From CBDFKY01 sp965248995 (GTDB lineage Bacteria; Pseudomonadota; Alphaproteobacteria; Rickettsiales; UBA998): a stretch of 64,000 nt of DNA. The stretch covers positions 197,785 to 261,784 of the forward strand of contig CBDFKY010000016.1 in NCBI GenBank assembly GCA_965248995.1, in the 5' to 3' direction. Positions within the stretch are counted from its first letter, which is position 1. Every line of letters starts with the position of its first letter. Under the pieces are notes generated by a model. That model saw only the letters and a list, made by a program, of their open reading frames with translations. It searched no databases and was not told where the DNA came from. Below, one piece after another: positions 27,171 through 36,925 of the stretch. Made by a program: the position numbers and the translations under genes.

Positions 27171-27773
27171 ATGATGATACCCGATCTGCTATTTTATTTT
27201 TTCGGATTTCTCGTGTTGTTTTCCGCCGTGATGGTAATCAGTGCGCGCAATCCTGTACATTCCGTTCTTTTCCTGATTTTCACCTTCTTCAACGCCGCAG
27301 GACTTTTCGTACTGCTTGGGGCGGAGTACCTTGCGATGACACTGGTCATCGTGTATGTCGGCGCGGTCGCGGTGTTGTTCCTGTTTGTCGTGATGATGAT
27401 GGACATTGATTTTGCGAAATGGCGCGAGGGCTTCATCAAACAGCTGCCTGTCGGAATCGCTCTGGCATTGATGTTATGCGTGTCCCTAGGAGCCGTGATA
27501 TATGCGGCATCTCTGCATGACTCCACTATTCCGAGTCCCACGCTCTCCGTCACCAATACCCAGGCGATAGGCAATGTTCTCTACACCCGCTATGCGTATC
27601 CGTTCCTACTTTCGGGATTGGTGCTTCTCGTCGCGATGGTCGGGGCTATTGTACTGACGCTCCGCCACCGTACGGAAGTAAAACGGCAGAATATCAGCAG
27701 GCAGCTGCAACGCAAACGTGGCGAATCGGTTGAACTGGTCGATGTATCGCCTGGTCAGGGGCTGTCTTTATGA
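27171..27773 (+). CDS. nuoJ: NADH-quinone oxidoreductase subunit J
   Basis: Membrane subunit of complex I, 200 residues and five hydrophobic helices. The conserved helix-3 region LLGAEYLAMTLVIVYVGAVAVLFLFVVMMMD contains the pi-bulge glycine and the conserved acidic residues. The stop overlaps the nuoK ATG as ATGA. The unusually long upstream gap of 83 bases may contain an internal promoter or processing site. Confidence 0.96.
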   Translation: MMIPDLLFYFFGFLVLFSAVMVISARNPVHSVLFLIFTFFNAAGLFVLLGAEYLAMTLVIVYVGAVAVLFLFVVMMMDIDFAKWREGFIKQLPVGIALALMLCVSLGAVIYAASLHDSTIPSPTLSVTNTQAIGNVLYTRYAYPFLLSGLVLLVAMVGAIVLTLRHRTEVKRQNISRQLQRKRGESVELVDVSPGQGLSL

Positions 27774-28093
27774 ATCATATGTTCGGCAACATCACCATGT
27801 TTCATTTTTTGATGCTCTCGACCATGCTGTTCGTACTTGGAATAGCGGGAATTATTTTAAACCAGAAAAACATTCTGACCCTGTTGATGTCCATCGAACT
27901 GATGCTTCTGTCGGTAAATCTTAATTTCGTCGTCTTTTCAGTGCATGGGGGCGACCTGACCGGTCAGGTATTCGCCTTGTTCGTTTTGACGGTAGCTGCG
28001 GCGGAAGCGGCGATCGGACTGGCGATTTTAGTGATTTACGCACGTAACCGCGGATCGATAGCGGTGCAGGATATTAACGAGTTGAAAGGATAA
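27770..28093 (+). CDS. nuoK: NADH-quinone oxidoreductase subunit K
   Basis: Small antiporter-like (MrpC-type) subunit of 107 residues and three helices. The two conserved membrane glutamates are in LLMSIELMLLSVNLNFV and VAAAEAAIGLAILV. The start at 27770 overlaps the nuoJ stop; an ATG at 27779 is an alternative. It ends 3 bases before nuoL. Confidence 0.97.
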   Translation: MNHMFGNITMFHFLMLSTMLFVLGIAGIILNQKNILTLLMSIELMLLSVNLNFVVFSVHGGDLTGQVFALFVLTVAAAEAAIGLAILVIYARNRGSIAVQDINELKG

Positions 28094-28096
28094 TCC

Positions 28097-30043
28097 ATGG
28101 AGATTCTTGTCAAACTCATCGTGTTTCTTCCTTTGCTTTCAGCAGCGGTGATCGGTGTGCGCATCCGTGCGGTCAGCGACAGGTTCGCGCAGTTGTTTTC
28201 TTCGGCGGGATTAGTGGTTGCGGCCGTTCTCTCCGCTTTTGTTTTTTCTTATTTTCTGCATGGTCATGACGCTTTCAAGGTATTTCTGCTGCCGTGGATC
28301 GCCTCGGGCGATTTCAAGGCGGACTGGGTGCTGCGCCTGGATATGCTGACCGCCGTCATGCTGGTGGTGGTGACATGGGTTTCCGCCGTCGTCCACATCT
28401 ATTCGATCGGTTATATGAGCCACGACGAGCACAAACCCCGTTTTATGGCATATCTTTCGTTATTTACGTTCTGCATGTTGATGCTGGTGACGGCGGACAA
28501 TCTCGTGCAGCTTTTTTTCGGCTGGGAGGGGGTAGGACTGAGCTCCTATCTTCTGATCGGATTCTGGTTTCATAAGGAATCCGCGAATGCCGCTTCCATG
28601 AAGGCTTTTATCGTCAATCGCGTAGGGGACGTAGGGCTGGCACTGGGAATCGCTCTCGCGTTTTATACGTTCGGCAGCGTTTCCTATGATCAGATTTTTG
28701 CGCAGATCAGCGCTTACGATACCGATACGTTCGACTTTTTAACGGTACACTGGCGCCTGCTGGATCTGATAGGACTGTTGTTGTTTGTCGGGTGTATGGG
28801 AAAATCGGCCCAATTCCTGCTGCATACGTGGTTGCCTGACGCGATGGAAGGGCCGACCCCGGTTTCCGCCTTGATCCATGCCGCGACGATGGTTACCGCC
28901 GGCGTGTTCCTGCTGGCGCGCTTTTCTCCGCTGTTCGAACACGCACCGATGGCCTCGCAGGTGATAACAGTGGTAGGGGCTTTCACCGCCCTATTCGCGG
29001 CGACCGTTGGGCTGGTGCAGAACGATATCAAGCGCGTGATCGCGTATTCCACCTGTTCGCAGCTGGGGTATATGTTCTTCGCCTGCGGAGTGGGGGCTTA
29101 TCCTGCCGCCGTATTTCATCTGATGACGCATGCATTTTTCAAAGCCTTGTTATTTTTAGGTGCAGGCTCCGTGATCCACGCCATGTCGGATGAACAGGAC
29201 ATGCGCCGGATGGGAGGCATACGGAAATATGTGCCGATCACCTATATCTTCATGTGGATCGGTTCGCTCGCTCTGGCAGGCATCCCGCCTTTCGCGGGAT
29301 ATTATTCCAAGGATCTGATTATCGAAGCGGCCTATGCCGCAAACGGAACTCCGGCGCACTTCGCCTTCTGGATGGGAGTAACCGCCGCATTTCTCACGGC
29401 TTTTTACTCCGGGCGTCTGTTATTCATGACGTTTCATGGGAAAAGCCGCGCTTCGCATGATACGCTGCATCATGCGCATGAATCGCCGGCGATAATGCTG
29501 GCCCCCCTGCTGCTGCTGGTTGCAGGAGCGATTCTTGCCGGCTACGTCGGTGCGGAGTGGTTCGGGATGGTGAATCCTGCCGGTAATTTCTGGCATGGGT
29601 CGGTCGTGACAGGAGGAGAGGGCGATGTACTCGCAAAAGCGCATCATATACCTGAATGGGTCGAAATTCTTCCTTTGGCCGTCGCTATAGCGGGCTTGCT
29701 GCTTTCCTATGTTTTCTACGTGTTAAAACCCGAATTGCCGAGAGCACTGGCCAATAAGTTTCGAGGCGTCTATCTGTTCCTGCTTAATAAATGGTGGATT
29801 GACGAACTGTATGATGCGATTTTTGTGCGTCCAGCTCTGGCACTCGGAAAACTGTTCTGGAAACAGGGCGACGAAAAAACGATCAATCGATTCGGCCCTG
29901 ACGGATTGGCCTACGCATCCCTGAAAAGCGGTCGCATGTTTTCAATTCTGCAGAGCGGATTCCTCTTCGACTATGCTTTCGTCATGATCTTAGGTCTGAC
30001 ATTCCTGATAGCCTGGTTCGCTTCCCTTGGATTTCATTTATGA
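28097..30043 (+). CDS. nuoL: NADH-quinone oxidoreductase subunit L
   Basis: Distal proton-pumping antiporter-like subunit, 648 residues. It has FFGWEGVGLSSYLLIGFW with the key glutamate, LHTWLPDAMEGPTPVSALIHAATMV, and NDIKRVIAYSTCSQLGYMFFACGVGAY. The C-terminal lateral-helix extension is present (HIPEWVEILPLAVAIAG onward). Overlaps nuoM by 4 bases. Confidence 0.97.
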   Translation: MEILVKLIVFLPLLSAAVIGVRIRAVSDRFAQLFSSAGLVVAAVLSAFVFSYFLHGHDAFKVFLLPWIASGDFKADWVLRLDMLTAVMLVVVTWVSAVVHIYSIGYMSHDEHKPRFMAYLSLFTFCMLMLVTADNLVQLFFGWEGVGLSSYLLIGFWFHKESANAASMKAFIVNRVGDVGLALGIALAFYTFGSVSYDQIFAQISAYDTDTFDFLTVHWRLLDLIGLLLFVGCMGKSAQFLLHTWLPDAMEGPTPVSALIHAATMVTAGVFLLARFSPLFEHAPMASQVITVVGAFTALFAATVGLVQNDIKRVIAYSTCSQLGYMFFACGVGAYPAAVFHLMTHAFFKALLFLGAGSVIHAMSDEQDMRRMGGIRKYVPITYIFMWIGSLALAGIPPFAGYYSKDLIIEAAYAANGTPAHFAFWMGVTAAFLTAFYSGRLLFMTFHGKSRASHDTLHHAHESPAIMLAPLLLLVAGAILAGYVGAEWFGMVNPAGNFWHGSVVTGGEGDVLAKAHHIPEWVEILPLAVAIAGLLLSYVFYVLKPELPRALANKFRGVYLFLLNKWWIDELYDAIFVRPALALGKLFWKQGDEKTINRFGPDGLAYASLKSGRMFSILQSGFLFDYAFVMILGLTFLIAWFASLGFHL

Positions 30044-31566
30044 TCGCGCAACCCGTCTTATCCGCACTTATCGTCATACCTCTGATCGGAACGCTGTTCA
30101 TTTCAGCGTTGATTAAGGGCAATTCTCCCTCCGACCAACAAAATGCAAGGAGCGCGGCACTGGCGACCACACTGGTGAATTTTGCGCTTTCATTGCTTTT
30201 ATTGAAAGGATTCGATCATTCCAGTGCATCTTACCAGTTTGTTGAGCAATATGAATGGTTTGTTAATCAAGGTATTTCTTACCACGTAGGCGTGGACGGC
30301 ATATCGCTCTATCTTGTCCTGCTCACCACGTTACTGATGCCCATCTGTATTCTGGCAGGCTGGAACAGCATCACCACGCGGGTACGCGAATATATGATGG
30401 CATTCCTGATACTGGAAGCATTGGTGATCGGCACGTTCTGCGCACTGGACGCAATCCTTTTTTACCTGTTTTTCGAAGCCGTACTGATCCCGATGTATCT
30501 CATCATTGGCATATGGGGCGGGGCGAACCGTGTCTATGCCGCATTCAAATTCTTCCTGTTCACGCTCCTGGGGTCGATTTTATTCTTGGTCGCGGTGCTC
30601 TATCTCTATTTTACTTTCGGAACCACGGATATTCCAACATTGGCCGAACGGGTTCCGAGTCTGAGTCTGGAAGTTCAGCGTTATTTATGGCTTGCGATGT
30701 TCGCCTCTTTTTCCGTCAAAATGCCTATGTGGCCCGTTCATACCTGGCTTCCGGATGCCCACGTGCAGGCACCAACGGCAGGATCCGTTATTTTAGCCGG
30801 CGTGTTGCTAAAGATCGGCGGCTATGGCTTCCTAAGATTTTCCCTACCCATGTTACCCGCGGCATCGCTGTATTTTGCGCCGCTGGTCTATACGTTAAGC
30901 GTGGTCGCCGTCATCTATACTTCGCTGGTCGCCCTGGTACAGACCGACATGAAAAAACTGATCGCTTACTCATCGGTCGCCCATATGGGCCTGGTTACGG
31001 TGGGATTGTTTTCCTTCAACCAGCAGGGACTGGACGGGGCCATCGTTCAAATGCTGAGTCACGGGCTGGTCTCCGCCGCACTGTTTTTATGCGTTGGGGT
31101 GGTATATGATCGCCTCCATACGCGTGAAATCGCCCGTTATGGCGGTGTCGCCTACGTTATGCCACGCTATGCCGCGCTTTTTCTGTTTTTTACCATGGCT
31201 TCGGCGGGACTACCCGGAACGTCGGGATTCGTCGGGGAATTCATGGTGATTATGGGAATTTTCAAAGCGAACACGCTGGTCGCGTTGTTATCCGCCAGCG
31301 GTATGGTGCTTGGAGCCGCTTACGCGTTGTGGCTCTACCGGCGTATCGCGTTCGGGGCATTAGTGAAAGAAGATATAAAACAACTGCCGGATATTCATTC
31401 CCAAGAAAAATTCACTCTGGGAATATTAGCGCTTCTGACGTTGGTCATCGGGATTTATCCTCACATGGTCACGGATGCCATTTCGCCTGCCGTTAAGCAT
31501 CTCCTGGAACATATGCAGCAGCATTGCGGCGTTAATCTCCACAGTATTTACGGAGGAAGGCTCTAA
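30040..31566 (+). CDS. nuoM: NADH-quinone oxidoreductase subunit M
   Basis: Second antiporter-like pump subunit, 508 residues and about 14 helices. The conserved parts are FYLFFEAVLIPMYLIIGIWGG (key Glu), FSVKMPMWPVHTWLPDAHVQAP (key Lys) and TDMKKLIAYSSVAHMGLV. It overlaps nuoL by 4 bases and nuoN by one, consistent with coupled translation of the membrane-arm genes. Confidence 0.97.
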   Translation: MIAQPVLSALIVIPLIGTLFISALIKGNSPSDQQNARSAALATTLVNFALSLLLLKGFDHSSASYQFVEQYEWFVNQGISYHVGVDGISLYLVLLTTLLMPICILAGWNSITTRVREYMMAFLILEALVIGTFCALDAILFYLFFEAVLIPMYLIIGIWGGANRVYAAFKFFLFTLLGSILFLVAVLYLYFTFGTTDIPTLAERVPSLSLEVQRYLWLAMFASFSVKMPMWPVHTWLPDAHVQAPTAGSVILAGVLLKIGGYGFLRFSLPMLPAASLYFAPLVYTLSVVAVIYTSLVALVQTDMKKLIAYSSVAHMGLVTVGLFSFNQQGLDGAIVQMLSHGLVSAALFLCVGVVYDRLHTREIARYGGVAYVMPRYAALFLFFTMASAGLPGTSGFVGEFMVIMGIFKANTLVALLSASGMVLGAAYALWLYRRIAFGALVKEDIKQLPDIHSQEKFTLGILALLTLVIGIYPHMVTDAISPAVKHLLEHMQQHCGVNLHSIYGGRL

Positions 31567-33009
31567 TGGTTATTCCCTCATTCGGCATGATTGCACCGGA
31601 ACTCGTTCTTATAGTGATCGCTATCTTCATGTTGATGGTGAGCGGCTTCGTGAGCGTACGCAATGCGTTGTATATCAATGCCCTCTTTACCGTGTTGTCA
31701 CTGATTCTCGCGTTTCTGGTGTTCGGCTCCATGCATTCGACGAAACCTGTCACATTCATGGACATGGTACAGATCAATTCTTTCATCGTGTTTGTCAATC
31801 AAGTGATACTGATCGCTTCCCTGATCGCTTATCTGTTGTCCATACAATGGCTTAGAACCTTGCCCCATGGCAGCGCGGAATATTCCTCTTTGTTTCTGAT
31901 GGCGACGGCCGGACTGATGCTGGTCGTTTCCTCCTCACATTTCCTGTCGTTTTACGTGGCGGTGGAAATGGCCAGCCTATGCATGTACGTCATGGCGGCA
32001 TACGAGCGCGATGACCTGCATTCCACCGAGGCAGGAATCAAATATTTCGTCCTCGGTTCGCTTGCATCCGCAATCATGCTGTTCGGAATTTCGCTGATTT
32101 ACGGATTTGCGGGAACGCTTTCGTTCGATGCCCTGCCGCAAGCCATACATGGCCACTCTTCCTCGCTATATGTTATAATTATAGGATTGGTACTGGTGTT
32201 AGTGGGATTGTGTTTTAAATTATCCCTGACGCCTTTCCATATGTGGACGCCGGATGTGTATAACGGAGCGCCTACCCCCGTGGTCGCGTTTTTCGCGATG
32301 GTTCCGAAAATTGCCATCATGTCTTTTCTTTTGAACCTGACGATCCATGGTGTTCGGCGAAATCGGATTTTACTGGAAACAGGTTTTACTGGTCGCGGCC
32401 GCTGGTTCCATGATCGTAGGGGCATTCGCAGGTCTGGTGCAACAGCACTTGAAGCGATTGATCGCCTACAGCTCGATAGGACATATGGGATATGCGCTGC
32501 TCGGGGCGACTGCGGCGACTTCCGCCGGAGTACAGGCGGTTTTGTTTTACCTGTTCATTTACATGGTGATGAGTGCCGGACTGTTCGCTTGTTTGATTCT
32601 GCTAAAGAAAGAAGGAAAAGAAGTGAAAACCGTTTCCGACTTGGCCGGGCTCTCCGCCACGCATCCGAAAATCGCCCTGTCACTTGCGTTACTGATGTTT
32701 TCCATGGCGGGAATACCTCCTTTTATCGGATTCTTTGCTAAAATGTTCATTTTTACGGCCGCACTGCAGGCCGGGTATGTCAGCGTAGTGGTTATCGCGG
32801 CGTTGTCGAGCGTGATCGCCTGTTTTTATTATATAAGGATCGTCAAACTCATGTATTTTGACGAAGTGACCGGGGGGGCGATTCATACCGATTCCAGAAC
32901 GTTCACCGGATATATTCTTTTTCTATCCATTTTCATGAACGTCATCGTATTCAGGCCGGAATTGCTTATGGCGCCTGCAAAAGAAGCGGCGATGGTATTG
33001 TTTCCCTGA
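31566..33009 (+). pseudogene. nuoN: NADH-quinone oxidoreductase subunit N, one frameshift
   Basis: Third antiporter-like pump subunit. The first part (to about 32340) shows FYVAVEMASLCMYVMAAYERDD and LSLTPFHMWTPDVYNGAPTPVVAFFA. The frame then shifts, and the second part opens at VFGEIGFYWKQ and has GLVQQHLKRLIAYSSIGHMGYALLG and MAGIPPFIGFFAKMFIF. A single extra T at GTGTTCGG near 32352, or two missing, would explain the break and give about 481 residues. All other subunits are intact and complex I needs NuoN, so a base-call error is the likelier reading. The TGA overlaps the birA ATG. Confidence 0.92.
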
Positions 33010-33785
33010 TGGATGGGTCTGCGCTACACTTCATCGATAGCTACCATCTGCTGTCTTACGATACCATAGACAGCACCAACGAAGAGGCGAAACGGCTTGC
33101 CGCGGCGGGCGGTCAGCACGGCGCCGTTATCTGGGCCGAATCGCAGACCGCCGGGAAGGGCAGGGATGGAAGGCAGTGGATATCGGAATCCGGTAATTTA
33201 TTTTGTTCCCTGCTTCTTCAACCCTGCGCGCCGCAATCCCACCTCGCGCAGCTTTCGTTCGTCGCTTCCCTTTCATTATACCGCGCGCTGGAATCCGTCA
33301 TTCCGGAATCTCACCGGTTGGGGCTCAAATGGCCGAATGACGTACTGCTGGACGGTAAAAAACTGGCTGGAATCCTGCTTGAAACCATGCCGGATGAAGA
33401 AAGCGATGCACGCTGGGTTATTTTAGGGATAGGGGTGAATGTCGAGCATTTCCCGGATAATACCCGATACCCCGCCACCAGTTTGAAAGCCGTGGGGGTG
33501 GAAATCATCAGCGCGAAAATCGTACTTTCCCGTTTCTTAAATTATTTTGAGCCGATTTATGATGAATGGCTGGAGCACGGGTTTGAGAAAATCCGGCAGC
33601 AATGGCTTGAATACACTGTCGCGCAAGATTATCCCCTTACCCTGTCCGTCGGCGGATCGGAACGAACGGGTACGTTTGAAGGTATCACTGCCGAAGGACA
33701 TCTTTTGTTACGCCACGATAACGAAGTGTTTTCCTATGCGGCGGGTGATGTCAGCCTGGAGATGACGGATGCTGCTTGCGATTGA
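33009..33785 (+). CDS. birA: Biotin--[acetyl-CoA-carboxylase] ligase
   Basis: Attaches biotin to the carrier protein of acetyl-CoA carboxylase via biotinyl-AMP. At 258 residues it is the monofunctional type without an N-terminal DNA-binding domain, so it should not act as a repressor. Visible motifs are DTIDSTNEEAKRLA, ESQTAGKGRDGRQW (adenylate loop) and LKWPNDVLLDGKKLAGIL. It sits in the usual alphaproteobacterial order nuoN-birA-coaX-rnj and overlaps both neighbours (1 base and 17 bases). Confidence 0.95.
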   Translation: MDGSALHFIDSYHLLSYDTIDSTNEEAKRLAAAGGQHGAVIWAESQTAGKGRDGRQWISESGNLFCSLLLQPCAPQSHLAQLSFVASLSLYRALESVIPESHRLGLKWPNDVLLDGKKLAGILLETMPDEESDARWVILGIGVNVEHFPDNTRYPATSLKAVGVEIISAKIVLSRFLNYFEPIYDEWLEHGFEKIRQQWLEYTVAQDYPLTLSVGGSERTGTFEGITAEGHLLLRHDNEVFSYAAGDVSLEMTDAACD

Positions 33786-34542
33786 TGTCGGCAATACCAA
33801 TACCGTGTTCGCGGTATTTGACGGCGACAGCCTCGTGGCGCAGTGGCGTCTCTCCACGCAGGCCCGTCGCACCTCCGATGAGTATGGGATGTGGCTGCGC
33901 CAGTTGATGCAGGAATGCCGGCCGCTGGATGTTATGCTCACCCGCGCCATCATCGCCACCGTCGTACCCGAAACGCAGTTTGAGCTGATGCAGCTTTGCC
34001 GGCGTTATTTTAACCTGGAGCCCCTACTGGTAGGAGCGGGTATGCTAAATTTAAACGTCATCGTGGATGTGGACAACGCGCATGAAGTGGGAGCGGACCG
34101 GCTGGTAAACGCGGTGGAGGCATGGAAGCGCTACGGCAGAGCGGTCGTGGTCATCGATTTCGGAACGGCGACCACGTTCGATGTCATCAATGCATCCGGA
34201 CATTATATCGGGGGCGTCATCGCGCCGGGCGTGAACTTATCCCTCGCCGCGCTGCAGAAAGCGGCAGCGAAACTGCCCAGTATCCGGATACGGATGCCAG
34301 CTCAGGTGGTGGGGCGCAATACCATCGCCGCGATGGAATCGGGCATTTATTACGGATATGTCGGAATGATCGAAGGCGTTCTCGGTCGCATCCGTTCCGA
34401 ACATCCGGAAATCGCTTACGTGATCGCCACCGGAGGACTGGCCCCCCCGCTTTATGCCCGAAGCATTCCGCAGATTGACGAAACCGTGACGGATTTGACC
34501 ATTTACGGGCTTAAAACGTTAGTCGAACTGAATCAACCCTGA
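33769..34542 (+). CDS. coaX: Type III pantothenate kinase
   Basis: Phosphorylates pantothenate, the first step from pantothenate to coenzyme A; type III enzymes are insensitive to CoA feedback. Of 257 residues, the ASKHA-fold motifs are LLAIDVGNTNTVFAVFD (phosphate loop), HEVGADRLVNAVEAW and VVIDFGTATTFDVIN. It overlaps birA by 17 bases and precedes rnj by 41. With panB at 3.1 kb it puts two CoA-pathway genes in the window. Confidence 0.96.
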   Translation: MLLAIDVGNTNTVFAVFDGDSLVAQWRLSTQARRTSDEYGMWLRQLMQECRPLDVMLTRAIIATVVPETQFELMQLCRRYFNLEPLLVGAGMLNLNVIVDVDNAHEVGADRLVNAVEAWKRYGRAVVVIDFGTATTFDVINASGHYIGGVIAPGVNLSLAALQKAAAKLPSIRIRMPAQVVGRNTIAAMESGIYYGYVGMIEGVLGRIRSEHPEIAYVIATGGLAPPLYARSIPQIDETVTDLTIYGLKTLVELNQP

Positions 34543-34583
34543 TATGGTAAATATCAGATTCTCAACACATCATACAGGATATC

Positions 34584-36248
34584 ATGGCTTTTAATTTTAC
34601 CGCACACAAAGACAATTTTTATTTCGTTCCCCTCGGCGGTTCCAACGAGATCGGGATGAACCTCAATCTCTATCATCTGGACGGCAAGTGGCTGATCATC
34701 GATATGGGGATCGGCTTCGTCGACGACCATTACCCCGGTATTGAAATCATGGTACCGGATATTGATTTTCTCATCGCTCAACGCAAAAATATCGTCGGCA
34801 TGGTCATCACCCATGCGCATGAAGATCATCTGGGCGCGGTGCCCTATCTCTGGGATGAGCTGCAATGTCCGGTCTACGCCACTAAGTTCACGGCGGAAGT
34901 GCTTAAGCGCAAGCTGGAATCCAACAGCATCTTTCCCCGCAAAATTCCGGTGACCGAAGTCGAAATCGGCAGCGAGTTTCAGGTAGGGGATTTTGTTCTG
35001 GATCTGATCCCGCTTACCCATTCGATTCCTGAGATGCAGGCGGTGGCCATCAAAACCCGTCATGGCACGGTCATGCATACCGGTGACTGGAAACTTGACC
35101 ATGACCCGCTGGTCGGGCCTGCCTCCGATGAGGTCACCTTGAAGCGTTACGGGGATGCGGGCGTGCTCGCGATTGTCTGCGATTCCACCAACGTGTTCGT
35201 GGAAGGGGAGTCCGGTTCGGAATCCGACGTCCGCATCGCGTTGACCGAACAGATCGCGAAACAGAAGGGAAAAGTGTTTGTCGCCAGTTTCGCTTCCAAT
35301 ATTGCCCGCGTCGAATCGGTACTGGTCGCCGCGAAAGCGTGCGGACGCAGCGTGGTGCTGGCAGGGCGCTCCTTGTGGCGGATCACGGAAGCCGCGCAGG
35401 CGAGCGGTTACCTTCTGGATGCACCCGAACTAATCTCAGAAAAACAGGCAAGCAAACTACCGGCCAGTAAATTACTGGTGCTCTGCACCGGCTGTCAGGG
35501 CGAATCGAAAGCGGCGCTCACCAAAATCGTATCCCATACGCATCCTTCCATCCGGATCGCTGCGGAGGATACCGTCATGTTCTCCTCCCGCATCATTCCC
35601 GGCAATGAAACGCGGGTACGCTGGCTCACCAACCAGCTGGTGCGGCAGGGTGTGACCATCATCACCGATCGTGACGCGTTTATCCATGTCTCCGGCCACC
35701 CGGCGCGCGGCGAACTGAAACGGATGTATGACCTGGTGAGACCGGAAATCGCCATTCCGGTACATGGTGAAGCCGCACATATCCGCGCCCATGCGCAATA
35801 TGCCACCGCGCTTGGCGTGAAAGAAACGGTGGAACCTTACAACGGAGCGATTGTCCTGCTTAAAAAAGGCGACGCGCGCGTGGTCGATACGGTCGAATCC
35901 GGTTATCTAGGACTGGACGGTTCGACGCTGATTCCGCTGAACAGTCCCGTCATCAAGATGCGTCGCAGGCTGAAGGATAACGGCTGCGTCATGGTGTCGC
36001 TCGTGCTGGATAAGGACGGCGGCGTGATTTCACCGCCGGATATTACCGCGCCCGGCTGTCTCGATCCGTTTGAAGACGAGGCGCTGCGTCACGCGCTGGA
36101 ACAGGAAGTGCTGGCTTCGCTGGAAAAATTGCCTACAAAAGGTAAACTGCAGACCGTGAAGGAAAAAGTCCGCAATAACCTGCGCAAACGCATTACGGAT
36201 GAACTCGGAAAATCCCCGATGATCGAGGTACATATTCACCAGATTTAA
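34584..36248 (+). CDS. rnj: Ribonuclease J
   Basis: Metallo-beta-lactamase/beta-CASP exo- and endoribonuclease for mRNA decay and rRNA maturation. At 554 residues it carries the zinc motif HAHEDH at about 77-82 and GTVMHTGDWKLDHDP. The beta-CASP signatures include SNIARVESVLVAAKACGR and VSGHPARGELKRMYDLVRPE (nucleotide-end pocket). The C-terminal domain of about 100 residues is present. It follows coaX on the same strand and converges on pcm with 2 bases between the stops. Confidence 0.95.
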   Translation: MAFNFTAHKDNFYFVPLGGSNEIGMNLNLYHLDGKWLIIDMGIGFVDDHYPGIEIMVPDIDFLIAQRKNIVGMVITHAHEDHLGAVPYLWDELQCPVYATKFTAEVLKRKLESNSIFPRKIPVTEVEIGSEFQVGDFVLDLIPLTHSIPEMQAVAIKTRHGTVMHTGDWKLDHDPLVGPASDEVTLKRYGDAGVLAIVCDSTNVFVEGESGSESDVRIALTEQIAKQKGKVFVASFASNIARVESVLVAAKACGRSVVLAGRSLWRITEAAQASGYLLDAPELISEKQASKLPASKLLVLCTGCQGESKAALTKIVSHTHPSIRIAAEDTVMFSSRIIPGNETRVRWLTNQLVRQGVTIITDRDAFIHVSGHPARGELKRMYDLVRPEIAIPVHGEAAHIRAHAQYATALGVKETVEPYNGAIVLLKKGDARVVDTVESGYLGLDGSTLIPLNSPVIKMRRRLKDNGCVMVSLVLDKDGGVISPPDITAPGCLDPFEDEALRHALEQEVLASLEKLPTKGKLQTVKEKVRNNLRKRITDELGKSPMIEVHIHQI

Positions 36249-36250
36249 GT

Positions 36251-36925
36251 TCAGGTTCTGGAGTGCGGGTGCATCATCCAGTCGCAGGTGCACTCTCCCA
36301 GAACGGCCGTATGGTAATTCCATCGTTCGCGGGTGACTTTCAATAAACGTTGTGGCTGCCCGATCGTCCCTACCGGCGCGATCAGAATACCGTCATCCGT
36401 CAACTGCTTTAGCAGCTCGCTCGGTATGGCCTGCAGGGCGGAGGTCACGATGATTCGGTCGAAAGGCGCGCTTTCCCTCCAGCCTTTATGACCGTCTCCA
36501 ACCAGCGAGGTGACGGTGCGGTAGTTCATGTCGTGAAAGCGAAGCTGTGCCTCTTCCCGCAGTTCACGGTGCCACTCCAGCGTGAAGACGCGCCGGGCAA
36601 GCCGGGATAAAATGGCCGCCAGATATCCGGAACCCGTACCGATATCCAGCACGATATCACGGGGGCGAACGTCGAGCGCGTCGATCAGGCGGGCGATCAT
36701 GTAAGGAGACTCCATCATCTGGCCGGCGGCGATAGGCAGAAAAGAATTTTCATACGCCCGCGCTTCGAACATCCGTGGCGCGAAGCGCTCCCGCGCGACG
36801 GTTTCGATGGCGCCGAGGAGTGAGTGATTGCGGATACCCTTGGTGCGCAGCTCCATCAGGAGCTGAATTTTGGCGCTGGCAATGCTATCGTCCTTGGGCG
36901 AAAAAAGATCAGGCTGCGGCATCAT
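36251..36925 (-). CDS. pcm: Protein-L-isoaspartate O-methyltransferase
   Basis: Repairs isoaspartyl residues in aged proteins with S-adenosylmethionine. Of 224 residues, VLDIGTGSGYLAAILSRLA is the AdoMet-binding glycine loop. It is followed by VFTLEWHRELREEA and, later, FDRIIVTSALQAIPSELLKQL. The usual LGTGSGYxTAVLA loop and the early 'G.ist...P....M' region are recognisable but diverged (AAGQMMESPYMIA). It overlaps surE by 17 bases; the surE-pcm pair is widely conserved. Confidence 0.9.
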   Translation of the reverse strand: MMPQPDLFSPKDDSIASAKIQLLMELRTKGIRNHSLLGAIETVARERFAPRMFEARAYENSFLPIAAGQMMESPYMIARLIDALDVRPRDIVLDIGTGSGYLAAILSRLARRVFTLEWHRELREEAQLRFHDMNYRTVTSLVGDGHKGWRESAPFDRIIVTSALQAIPSELLKQLTDDGILIAPVGTIGQPQRLLKVTRERWNYHTAVLGECTCDWMMHPHSRT

